In this document: positions 1-6,445 of the stretch, piece by piece | Position numbering within the stretch: position 1 is the stretch's first letter | How the letters are laid out: each line of letters opens with the position of its first letter | DNA from: a virus | IMG/VR virus record: IMGVR_UViG_3300037502_003932 | Location: 1-20,162 of that record | DNA length: 20,162 bases | Strand: one strand, 5' to 3' | The notes under the pieces: model-generated | Seen by the model: the letters and a program-made list of their open reading frames with translations, nothing else | What the model was told of the DNA's origin: nothing | The model's database searches: none | Position numbers and translations under genes: made by a program

Positions 1-551
1 ATAAAAATGATCACAAGTGATGCAATAGGCAAAAACCATAATCCTTGAATGGGCTTTAAAACATTTTTTACGCTTTTAACTATTTTTATATTATTATTTT
101 TTTGATAGGTTCTAATTGCTTTATCTAGTGAACGATAATTATCTTGTAAATAGGACACAGAAAAGATATGTTTGTTATCAATGTAAAATCTATATCCTGA
201 GCTCACATCCCTAGATTCAATATGATCATATGCTATCTTTCTCGTTTTTTTAAGGGCGGTTGTATATATACAATACGAATCAAAAACTTGAACTTTCCAA
301 CGAGCTATATAAATCGATAGAAAAATAAAAGCAATTATGATCCCAAAGAAAAAAATAAAAACGAAGACTATATCTGATTGATCTATAAAATCTGGTATAA
401 AAATGAATACTCCAAGCAATATACCAAAAAATACAAACCCAATTATTGGAAAAACTATCCAAGACAACGGATAAACTATTGTATTGCTATTGTTATCTGA
501 TGATTTTCTTCTAACTAAAATACTACTCAATATTCCGCTTAACCAATTCAT
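1..551 (-). CDS. Membrane protein, two N-terminal TM helices plus soluble domain (3' end outside window)
   Basis: The frame is open from an ATG at 549-551 to the left edge (183 full codons), so the C-terminus is missing. The start is well supported by AAGGAGA a few bases upstream. The protein begins MNWLSGILSS, has a polar stretch, then two hydrophobic segments at about residues 28-50 and 57-80. A soluble part of about 85 residues follows (WKVQVFDSYC..., GYRFYIDNKH), and a third hydrophobic stretch starts near residue 170 where the window ends. A small soluble domain after a pair of TM helices resembles bacterial PH-like or DUF3592-type membrane proteins, but I do not recognise the family. 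A TATAAT at 616-621 is a possible -10, without a good -35. It lies downstream of the defence pair on the same strand, and nothing ties it to that system. Confidence 0.75.
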   Translation of the reverse strand, partial: MNWLSGILSSILVRRKSSDNNSNTIVYPLSWIVFPIIGFVFFGILLGVFIFIPDFIDQSDIVFVFIFFFGIIIAFIFLSIYIARWKVQVFDSYCIYTTALKKTRKIAYDHIESRDVSSGYRFYIDNKHIFSVSYLQDNYRSLDKAIRTYQKNNNIKIVKSVKNVLKPIQGLWFLPIASLVIIF

Positions 552-639
552 GGAAATCTCCTTAAAATTTATAATTATGAGACCAACTTTCATCCATTAA
601 GTATCTTTTACTACAATTATACTTAATTATTGCCCCAGT

Positions 640-700
640 TTATTTTCAAAAAAATTGCCACTCATTTTTTAAAGTCCCACCCATGCGGTACCCTGGGTAA
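640..700. repeat. Imperfect tandem repeats, possible IS21-like end relic
   Basis: This AT-rich spacer between the ATPase gene and the membrane protein carries two imperfect direct repeats of about 20-25 bp (plus strand ATTGCCCCAGTTTATTTTC and ATTGCCACTCATTTTTTAA) followed by a GC-richer block with ACCCA/TGGGT arms around a GGTACC palindrome. Multiple short terminal repeats of this kind occur at IS21-family ends, but no istA or istB is present. I see no coding potential in 552-725. Confidence 0.2.
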
Positions 701-725
701 TTATTTCAATAATAAGACGGGGGGA

Positions 726-2411
726 TTATAAAATTGAACTAAATCTATTTAAACATAATTCAAAATCATCATTATTTAATAATGAATTTTCAGGATTAAC
801 CAACATTATTATTTTCTTAATTTCATATGAATCATACAAGTTTTGATCAAATCCAACTAACGATGTAATTATTTGCCCATTTTCAGGTAAGTTATCAAAT
901 ATCAAATTAAATATTTTTCTTTCATTATCCTCATCAAAATCGGCATTATTAGGATTGTCAAATACTAAAGGGTATATTAAACTTTCCGAATTGAATTCGT
1001 ACTTGGTCTTCAACAATGAACATAACCAAGCAACCTGGGTAATGTTAACTCTCGTCCCATCAACTTTGATCTTTGTTTCAACACTATCTATTGATGATAA
1101 ATCAAGCCCACCAAGCGAATATTTTTGATAAACATCATAGAAATTAGTCAAATATGTTTTGTTAACTTCCTTTTTTCTCCCATCAAGCGATCTGAGTAGA
1201 TTTGTAATCTTTTTTCTGTTTTCGATAAATGTATTTTTGGATACTTCATTGTTTGTTATTTCTTCAAATATATTTGCCTTAATCTTTTTCATTCCATAAG
1301 ATTTTATTGTATCTCCCAAACCCTTATTACCCTCAAAAACTCTTGCTTCAATTTTTTTCAGTTCTGCAAGATTGTCTTCATACTTACTGTTAGTTAAAGT
1401 GATTTCTCTACTAAGTTTACCTAATTCTCTTTCAGCATCAAGTAATTGAAATTTTGCACCATCAACATCAACAGCTTTATGAATATATGCATGACTATCA
1501 TCTCTTAGCTCTGAATTACAGATAGGACATGTGTGTTCCTTAATTGATTTATCTAATACCTTCTCATCAAAACTGATCATTTTTCGTAATTCATTAATGG
1601 CATACTCAATCTCTATCTTAGAATCATTCGTCTTTAGTAATTTTTCTTTTAACTTGTTTGCTTCACCAATAAGTTTAGTATATTCATCTTGGTGTTTTTG
1701 AAGTTCTTTTTTTAAAACTTCAATCTCAGAGTAATTTGAATTCAAATCTTTATTCTTATCTATTTGTGCTAGCATTTCATTGAACATTAGGTTCTTCTTA
1801 TTTATTTCACCGATTTTTCTATTTAATTCATCTGATTCAATTTTCAACTCATTAAATTGCTTGTTGTTAACACCCAAATGTGAGTATAATAAATCAGAAT
1901 AAAAGGCAGAAAATGCATTCAAACCATTAAATGTGCTAAATTCCGACACACGGATTTCTTTTTGATCAATATAATTTAATAGATAATTAAATGCAGGATG
2001 TGCAATAGAATATTCGTTATTCTTATTCTTAAGGTAAATTTCTTGGTTAAATAGTTTGTTAAGTTCGATTGCTAGGTCTGCTCTATTTATAACCTTAAAT
2101 AATAAATTATTGTTTTCATCAAACAATTTAAATAGATTATCAAATCTTAACATTCTAAATCTGCTATTATTGATTGAAAAATCTAGTATGTATGTGTACT
2201 TGCCTTCTCTTTCCCATAGGCTTGTTGAAAACTTACCATCTGCTCCTAATGTATGATAAATACTTCTTAGTAAACTAGATTTACCAACATAATTACCGTT
2301 AATATTTTTGTTAGATGTTACAACATTAATTCCTGCAGTAAATTCTGCATACTTTGCTGTTTTACTATTAGGACTAATTATAGCAATACTATTTACAATC
2401 ATGTTTTTCAT
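726..2411 (-). CDS. SMC/Rad50-like ATPase with zinc hook, Lamassu LmuB / ABC-3C type
   Basis: This 561-residue protein has a split ABC-ATPase layout. The P-loop is at residues 39-46 (NGNYVGKS), where the usual first Gly is Asn. A long coiled coil runs over about 185-425, broken near its middle by a CPIC zinc-hook motif at 295-298. The Walker B region at about 479-487 (LIYPLVFDNP) has Asp485 followed by Asn where classical ABC ATPases have the catalytic Glu. DQP- or DNP-type motifs are known in ABC-3C/DUF3732-like defence ATPases. SMC-like partners of this kind are thought to sense DNA ends or phage DNA and license a nuclease. It starts 8 nt after the nuclease stop, so the two are one operon. 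It is most like LmuB or DUF2326-type ABC-3C ATPases; the exact subfamily needs a profile search. Confidence 0.8.
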   Translation of the reverse strand: MKNMIVNSIAIISPNSKTAKYAEFTAGINVVTSNKNINGNYVGKSSLLRSIYHTLGADGKFSTSLWEREGKYTYILDFSINNSRFRMLRFDNLFKLFDENNNLLFKVINRADLAIELNKLFNQEIYLKNKNNEYSIAHPAFNYLLNYIDQKEIRVSEFSTFNGLNAFSAFYSDLLYSHLGVNNKQFNELKIESDELNRKIGEINKKNLMFNEMLAQIDKNKDLNSNYSEIEVLKKELQKHQDEYTKLIGEANKLKEKLLKTNDSKIEIEYAINELRKMISFDEKVLDKSIKEHTCPICNSELRDDSHAYIHKAVDVDGAKFQLLDAERELGKLSREITLTNSKYEDNLAELKKIEARVFEGNKGLGDTIKSYGMKKIKANIFEEITNNEVSKNTFIENRKKITNLLRSLDGRKKEVNKTYLTNFYDVYQKYSLGGLDLSSIDSVETKIKVDGTRVNITQVAWLCSLLKTKYEFNSESLIYPLVFDNPNNADFDEDNERKIFNLIFDNLPENGQIITSLVGFDQNLYDSYEIKKIIMLVNPENSLLNNDDFELCLNRFSSIL

Positions 2412-2419
2412 CTAATTTA

Positions 2420-3451
2420 CTACTCGCTTTCCATTTTTGTTAATGTTAATAGTATTAAGCACTTTCTTTCTGACTTATCCTTAATAATATCCCATTCAAT
2501 GCAATTATAGACATAATCGATTATCTCAGATAACTTTAAATCCTGAATAGTACTTTCATTTTCATTGATACAATTACTAATATCTACAATTAGTGCTTCT
2601 ATCGTTTTTGATGTAATCCCATATTTAAAAATTCTAGGTAATGCGGTTTTTAAAAGCAATATTTCCCCATAATTATAATCACCATTCAGTGCCTCTATTT
2701 TAGATAAAGTTTTTTCTCTATATCTGTCAGCACCTAGTAAATTATTCAATATGTTATCAATCTCACTTCTTTTTATTCCTTTTTTATCGATGGTATCATT
2801 TAAATCAATAGTGTTCAACTCATAACTTGCTTTTCTGTCTACCAATCCCTTTATGTAATTATATATCAGTTTTGGTTCACTAAATTTAATACCTTTTGCA
2901 TTTTCTAAAAACTCAACAGTCTTACCTATTAATAATGTATCGGGATTATTAATGCAAAAATCTGATCTTATGAAGAATGAATCCTTTAAATCTGTGACTA
3001 GAATAGATTCTGCTTTAAGATGATCTTCAATTTTTTTCTTTTCATGATCTTCTAAATTTTCAAAAGGTATTATCTCAGAATTTTGAAGTATGGTATTTTT
3101 AATTGATAGTTTTGTATTAGAAACTACATTAATACTTTTGATTTGATCGTTTACCTTCAATGAAAAAAGCAAGGATAAATAAGAACGCCCATTCTTCTTT
3201 CTAATTAGATCAGAAATACTAAAAGGACTGCTGGTATCTTTTGTTTTTACTTGATAAAAATGTAATGTATCATTGAATCCAACTTCAATATCACAAACAT
3301 AGTCAAATATAACAAAAAAATCATCTGGGTTCTCCAAATAAAGATCATATATTTTACTAATTCCCCATAATATTTCTTGTCTAAATCTATTTTTAGTTCT
3401 AGAACCAGATAAATCTTTCGGTAAAATTGAATATGTAGTATCTAATGACAA
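2420..3451 (-). CDS. Cap4-type dsDNA nuclease (DUF4297), Lamassu LmuA-like effector
   Basis: 343 residues. The N-terminal 95 residues match the Cap4/DUF4297 PD-(D/E)xK nuclease fold: DLSGSRTKNRFRQEILWGI (14-32) with a candidate acidic residue at Glu26, CDIEVGF (53-59), then HFYQVKT (64-70) with the Q-x-K active-site strand. The remaining 250 residues are helical and unassigned, and probably form the docking or sensor part. In Lamassu-Cap4 and related systems such a nuclease is activated by the SMC-like partner, giving DNA degradation and abortive infection. The start is TTG at 3449-3451, chosen because AAAGGGGG lies 8 nt upstream and the next codons align with the family. The ATPase gene follows directly. 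No cyclic-nucleotide synthase is nearby, which argues against CBASS Cap4. No separate LmuC-like middle gene is seen. Confidence 0.8.
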   Translation of the reverse strand: MSLDTTYSILPKDLSGSRTKNRFRQEILWGISKIYDLYLENPDDFFVIFDYVCDIEVGFNDTLHFYQVKTKDTSSPFSISDLIRKKNGRSYLSLLFSLKVNDQIKSINVVSNTKLSIKNTILQNSEIIPFENLEDHEKKKIEDHLKAESILVTDLKDSFFIRSDFCINNPDTLLIGKTVEFLENAKGIKFSEPKLIYNYIKGLVDRKASYELNTIDLNDTIDKKGIKRSEIDNILNNLLGADRYREKTLSKIEALNGDYNYGEILLLKTALPRIFKYGITSKTIEALIVDISNCINENESTIQDLKLSEIIDYVYNCIEWDIIKDKSERKCLILLTLTKMESE

Positions 3452-3487
3452 AGAAACAACCCCCTTTATTGAAATGACTTTTTTATA

Positions 3488-3516
3488 ATTTTACCACATT
3501 ATAAGATTGTTTGCCA
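3488..3516 (-). promoter_or_regulatory. Putative promoter of the nuclease/ATPase operon
   Basis: On the minus strand, TGGTAAAAT (extended -10) lies 17 bp from TGGCAA, a weak -35. It sits about 20 bp upstream of the nuclease ribosome binding site in the short gap after the HNH gene. Another TATAAT nearby lacks a spaced -35. Confidence 0.4.
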
Positions 3517-3517
3517 T

Positions 3518-3811
3518 TCAACCAGTAAAATTTCCAAATACATCAAATAGAATTTTTTTCTTTTTGAATCTTCCATGTTCCTTGTTGTGACAGTCCTTAC
3601 ATAATAACTCCAAGTTATCTTGATTCAAACAAATATTACTATCATTAACATTATCAACTGTTAACCTAATCTTATGATGAACCTTTTCACCGATCGCACC
3701 ACACCGCTCACACTTGCCCTGTGTGGCGTTTGTTTTGATATTTCGAGCAACAAGCCAAGCCTTCGACTTATAGAACCTGTGCAGCTCTTTTGGTTTACTC
3801 ATAAGATTCAC
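3518..3811 (-). CDS. HNH endonuclease, phage type
   Basis: A 97-residue protein with a complete zinc-bound HNH core: CERC at 34-37, HH at 45-46, Asn66, and CKDCH at 71-75 with a further His79. The N-terminal FYKSKAWLVAR is typical of small phage HNH proteins, which nick or cleave DNA and often sit beside terminase genes to assist packaging. Here no terminase is next to it. The start may be GTG at 3811 or ATG at 3802; neither has a strong ribosome binding site. The ATG overlaps the ancestral metK stop codon (ATGAGTAA), so translation may once have been coupled to metK. The gene looks intact despite lying among relics. It ends with TGA. Confidence 0.85.
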   Translation of the reverse strand: MNLMSKPKELHRFYKSKAWLVARNIKTNATQGKCERCGAIGEKVHHKIRLTVDNVNDSNICLNQDNLELLCKDCHNKEHGRFKKKKILFDVFGNFTG

Positions 3812-4300
3812 TTAGTTGTTTCGCTTTAGCTTCTACTTGTTCCTAAGCAACATCAAGATCTACTCGTCCAATATGTCCATAAGATGCTAACGGTTTAAAC
3901 TTCACTTTGTCCAGGTTTAATTCTTTGATAATGCTTGATGGTGTAAAGTTAATGTTCTCTTTAATTAACTTTAATATCACATCATCAGAAGTAACCCCTG
4001 TTCCAAAGGTATCAACTGATACACTCACTGGGTTTGCTACTCCGATGGAATAGGACACACTAACTTCGCACCTGTCCGCTAAATTTGCCGCTACAAGGGC
4101 TTTTGCTACAAATCTGGCATAGTTAGCCGCACTGCTGTCTACCTTGCTCACATCCTTGCCAGAGAATGCGACACCGCCATGTTTTGCATAACCACCATAA
4201 GTATCAACGATAATCTTTCTACCTGTTAATCCAGAATCTCCATATGGTCCACCAACGACAAAAGAAACTGTTGGATTGATTAAAACTTTGAACTGATACC
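3795..4300 (-). pseudogene. metK: metK 3' fragment (S-adenosylmethionine synthetase)
   Basis: The minus strand encodes the C-terminal third of MetK, starting near INPT and running through [25 protein letters not shown] and SVDTFGTG to YGHIGR. The usual final AWE has TGG replaced by TAG (3843-3845); beyond it the frame continues EQVEAKAKQLSESYE to a TAA at 3795-3797, as in a normal MetK tail. The 5' two-thirds, including the ATP and methionine site residues, are absent. Positions that are normally invariant are changed (HGGG to HGGV, NPTG to NPTV). The apparent start upstream (near 4346) is non-homologous and lies antisense to a recombinase relic. The fragment cannot be functional. It may mark an integration or recombination point within metK, whose intact copy should be elsewhere. 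Confidence 0.85.
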
Positions 4301-4369
4301 AAAAACCCGTACTTTGATACAATATAAGTGTATGCAGGAGGATCACACGAAAGATAAAAAGAAAACATT

Positions 4370-4662
4370 AGTTCCCTAGATCCTAAAGAAGAGTTTCTTC
4401 TAACCATCATGTCATCAATGGCACAGGAGGAAGCAAGAAACGTATCAGAAAACGTATGGATAAAATCAATGAGATTTTAGGCAAAAAGAATCTAGTCATC
4501 GATGAACTTGATTCAGAGATTTTAAGTACATTCATCTATAAAAAGATATCAGTTGCCCCAAATGAGATTGTATACTGTATTGCTGGAACCAAGAATTATT
4601 AAGACAATGAGTTCAAAGAACGACGTTTTGAGTTCTTAAAATCAAAACCTATCATTGTGTAA
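4370..4662 (+). pseudogene. Large serine recombinase relic
   Basis: On the plus strand, SLDPKEEFLLTIMSSMAQEE followed by ARNVSENV is the conserved end of the serine-recombinase catalytic domain. The frame then breaks. A second frame from about 4456 reads MDKINEILGKKNLVIDELDS, later AGTKNY, an in-frame TAA at 4600-4602, then DNEFKERRFEFLKSKPIIV and a stop at 4660-4662; this resembles the far C-terminal coiled-coil and tail part. The catalytic Ser region, recombinase domain and zinc ribbon are missing, so a large internal deletion joined the two ends. Such enzymes integrate phages and ICEs at att sites. It is convergent with, and abuts, the metK fragment, hinting that this was one edge of an integrated element. 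Confidence 0.7.
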
Positions 4663-4714
4663 ACATATCACGCAAAGGGTGGCTTAACTAAGATGTTTAC
4701 CCTAGGTGTAGTGA

Positions 4715-4840
4715 TATAATTTTTTAGCAAATAGATGTTCTCACACTCAAGAAAATATATACTTAAAGCATCGTTTGATGACCCAAAATGATTTCGAGAT
4801 GTTTCCACATTGGGCAAAAAGCAAAAAAAGAAACATTTAA
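4715..4840 (+). pseudogene. Decayed reading frame with MFPHW motif (plus strand)
   Basis: An open stretch without a good start, reading ...FLANRCSHTQENIYLKHRL and then MTQNDFEMFPHWAKSKKRNI before TAA. It looks protein-like, but I do not recognise the family. The segment around the ATG at 4799 resembles, at DNA level, a segment on the opposite strand at 5042-5019 (both encode MFPHW followed by a Lys-Ser-containing stretch). It may be the tail of a lost transposase or phage gene. Confidence 0.35.
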
Positions 4841-4868
4841 CCCTATTTTAAGGAGTTAGATGTTTCTT
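4828..4868. terminator. Hairpin, possible bidirectional terminator
   Basis: Arms AAGAAACATTTAACCC and its near complement around a short AT loop, with A- and T-rich flanks on the two sides. It overlaps the end of the plus-strand relic frame. Confidence 0.35.
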
Positions 4869-4956
4869 CTTCTATTGTATAAATATCTTTGTTAAGTCGT
4901 TTTTAATGTAAGTAATGTCACACTCTCAACGTGCGTGGAGAATATCTAATTGCTCG

Positions 4957-4993
4957 AAAATATGTCGGTTCGTGTACGTCGGAAACATATTTT
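4957..4993. repeat. Inverted repeat, 9-bp perfect arms
   Basis: AAAATATGT and ACATATTTT flank a 19-bp, comparatively CG-rich centre (GTCGG repeated, GTGTACG near-dyad). The 37-bp size is in the range of serine-integrase att sites, and a serine recombinase relic lies 300 bp away, but it also falls within a decayed coding frame. Confidence 0.35.
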
Positions 4994-5003
4994 TAGCCAT
5001 TTT

Positions 5004-5042
5004 ATGTTCCCCCATTCCAGACTTTTTCCAGTGTGGGAACAT
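5004..5042. repeat. Inverted repeat, 8-bp perfect arms
   Basis: ATGTTCCC and GGGAACAT flank a 23-bp centre holding two copies of TTCCAG. It is 10 bp from the previous inverted repeat. No U-run follows on either strand, so a terminator role is unlikely. Confidence 0.35.
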
Positions 5043-5116
5043 ATTATAAGCAATATCTCAATAAATTCTTTGAGATTGGTAATGATTAATCTCTAAAAGA
5101 ATCAATTCAATAACTG

Positions 5117-5485
5117 TTATTTATTCAAGGCAATTATCGATATAAAAAGAGCTGTTACTGCGATACCCGTTGTCACTAACCATGCAAAAAATTTCAAATT
5201 TCTTTCAAAGGTTTTTCTCCTTAACTCTTCTAAATATGCCTTCCCTTTTGGGGTGAGAACCGAATCCGAAAAATCATCCTCTACATCACCATACTCATTT
5301 GGCATTGGTATTTCTGGATGTTTAACAAAACCCCTATTTATCAATTCAAAATAATCTTGCATATATTCTTTGTATTTTCCAGTCAAATCAAAATCTGTAT
5401 GGACACCATCAATATACACATCATCAAAATTACTTTTATATAATATATTAAGGAATTTCTCTGCTTTTCTATTTATTCTCTCCAT
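5117..5485 (-). CDS. Small protein with winged-helix-like N-terminus and C-terminal TM anchor
   Basis: 122 residues. The first 80 or so form a helical, charged region ending SVLTPKGKAYLEEL, a sequence often found at the wing or last strand of small winged-helix domains. A basic stretch and one strong C-terminal TM helix follow (about residues 99-119, FAWLVTTGIAVTALFISIIA). This layout puts the N-terminal domain in the cytoplasm, held at the membrane. The start is supported by AAGGGGATAG upstream. It has its own near-consensus promoter at 5536-5564. Function unknown; similar small anchored proteins are common near phage and defence genes, but I cannot assign a family. Confidence 0.75.
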   Translation of the reverse strand: MERINRKAEKFLNILYKSNFDDVYIDGVHTDFDLTGKYKEYMQDYFELINRGFVKHPEIPMPNEYGDVEDDFSDSVLTPKGKAYLEELRRKTFERNLKFFAWLVTTGIAVTALFISIIALNK

Positions 5486-5535
5486 AAATTCTATCCCCTT
5501 TTATTTTTACTTAGATTAATTCAACCAATTTATTG

Positions 5536-5564
5536 ATTATAAATTCCATTTTTACAGATATCAA
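5536..5564 (-). promoter_or_regulatory. Near-consensus sigma-70/SigA promoter
   Basis: On the minus strand, TTGATA (five of six matches) is separated by exactly 17 bp from a perfect TATAAT. It lies about 50 bp upstream of the start of the winged-helix/TM gene and just after the stop of the lipoprotein protease gene. It is the best promoter match in the window. Confidence 0.75.
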
Positions 5565-5575
5565 ATAATATAGTC

Positions 5576-6406
5576 TTAATTACCAGAACTATAAATCATT
5601 GATTGAATGTAATCTATAACCATTGCACTAGAAACTGAAAATCCTTCAGGATTATTTTCATCATGTGTACCCGCATAATTTATTCCAACTACTTTTAGAT
5701 CAAAGTTAAGGAGCATTCCGCCACTAGAACCACTGTTTGTCTCTGCCGAGTGTATTATCGACCAGAATTCATTCGTTTTTACTTCGCCATATCTATCAGT
5801 TATCTTAGTTTTGTTGTACTTAATCACACTACCTATTGAAACAACGTTTCTCTCTCCAAGTGGATTTCCAATTGCCATGATGTTATTACCTACTTCTATT
5901 TCGCCATCTACAATCTCTAAAACAGTTAACACAGATTCACTCTTACTAAAAACGATAATGGCTAAATCTAGCTCATAATTCATAGTACCTTCATAAATAA
6001 ATGCACTGAATTTATTATCAAAATAATCCACTACTTCTATAATCTGATACTTGAAGTTTTTGTGCTTATCAACTACATGATAATTAGTTAATGCGTAGTA
6101 GTAATCTTCTGATTCGTGAAAAATGACTCCACTGCCGCTGTAGATATTTTTAGTTGAGAAAAACCATTCATTGTCAAACGAAACGTTGTTTATTAAGATA
6201 TTTCCCTGTTTAGATTTCAATAACTCATCTTCATCAATGCTCTCGAAATCTTCAATGATTGAGGGTACATAAGGTTCAAAGCTAATATCATTTATTTGGT
6301 ACTCATCCAATGTAGGTGCTTGAAAGTTGAAATCATAATTTGATTTACACCCTTGTAATATAAATAAATTTAAAATTAAGATGAAAAATAGATACAGTTT
6401 TTTCAA
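5576..6406 (-). CDS. Trypsin-like serine protease lipoprotein
   Basis: 276 residues. A lipoprotein signal (MKKLYLFFILILNLFILQGC, lipidated Cys20) places it on the outer face of the membrane. The rest is a chymotrypsin/DegP-type fold with an intact triad: His110 in TNYHVVD, Asp147 in YELDLAIIVF, and Ser228 in NSGSSGG. AIGNPLG (178-184) also matches the S1C/HtrA family. No PDZ domain follows, so it is a short S1-type protease rather than full HtrA. The start is TTG at 6404-6406, chosen for the strong GGAGGG upstream and the complete signal peptide. It follows the Abi_2/HEPN gene by 39 nt and may share its transcript. An external protease in a prophage cargo region could act on surface proteins, but its target is unknown. 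Confidence 0.85.
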   Translation of the reverse strand: MKKLYLFFILILNLFILQGCKSNYDFNFQAPTLDEYQINDISFEPYVPSIIEDFESIDEDELLKSKQGNILINNVSFDNEWFFSTKNIYSGSGVIFHESEDYYYALTNYHVVDKHKNFKYQIIEVVDYFDNKFSAFIYEGTMNYELDLAIIVFSKSESVLTVLEIVDGEIEVGNNIMAIGNPLGERNVVSIGSVIKYNKTKITDRYGEVKTNEFWSIIHSAETNSGSSGGMLLNFDLKVVGINYAGTHDENNPEGFSVSSAMVIDYIQSMIYSSGN

Positions 6407-6445
6407 AATATTGCCCTCCGAGTTTGCATTGAGTAAGCAAAATTA

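Larger units (their letters stand above)
4872..5090 (-). pseudogene. Decayed reading frame with MFPHW motif (minus strand)
   Basis: A minus-strand frame open from about 5090 reads LIITNLKEFIEILLIMFPHW, KKSGMGEHKMAKNMFPTYTN and RHIFEQLDILHAR. After a TGA at 4926-4928 it continues in the same frame with ECDITYIKNDLTKIFIQ to a TAG at 4872-4874. A possible internal start, ATG at 5000 behind GGGGG, would give only 24 residues. The run of plausible residues on both sides of the stop suggests a real gene killed by one substitution. I do not recognise it. It shares MFPHW with the plus-strand relic at 4715-4840. Confidence 0.35.

Noticed and set aside
2420-3451. CBASS system based on Cap4
   Set aside because: The nuclease is followed by an SMC-like ATPase, not preceded by a CD-NTase, and no SAVED domain is apparent.
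4219-4410. 63-residue minus-strand ORF
   Set aside because: It is antisense to the recombinase relic and out of frame with metK; no protein features.
4707-4720. Plus-strand promoter (TGATATAAT)
   Set aside because: No suitable -35 and no intact plus-strand gene follows; it lies among relics.
4892-4945. 3' end of an rRNA uracil methyltransferase (STHVESVTLL in one minus frame)
   Set aside because: The match is only a few residues, the frame closes just upstream, and the overlapping frame reads as a longer protein-like stretch.
4872-5090. UGA read as tryptophan, joining the two parts of the minus-strand relic
   Set aside because: Intact genes in the window end normally at TGA, so a UGA=Trp code is not supported; a nonsense change is simpler.
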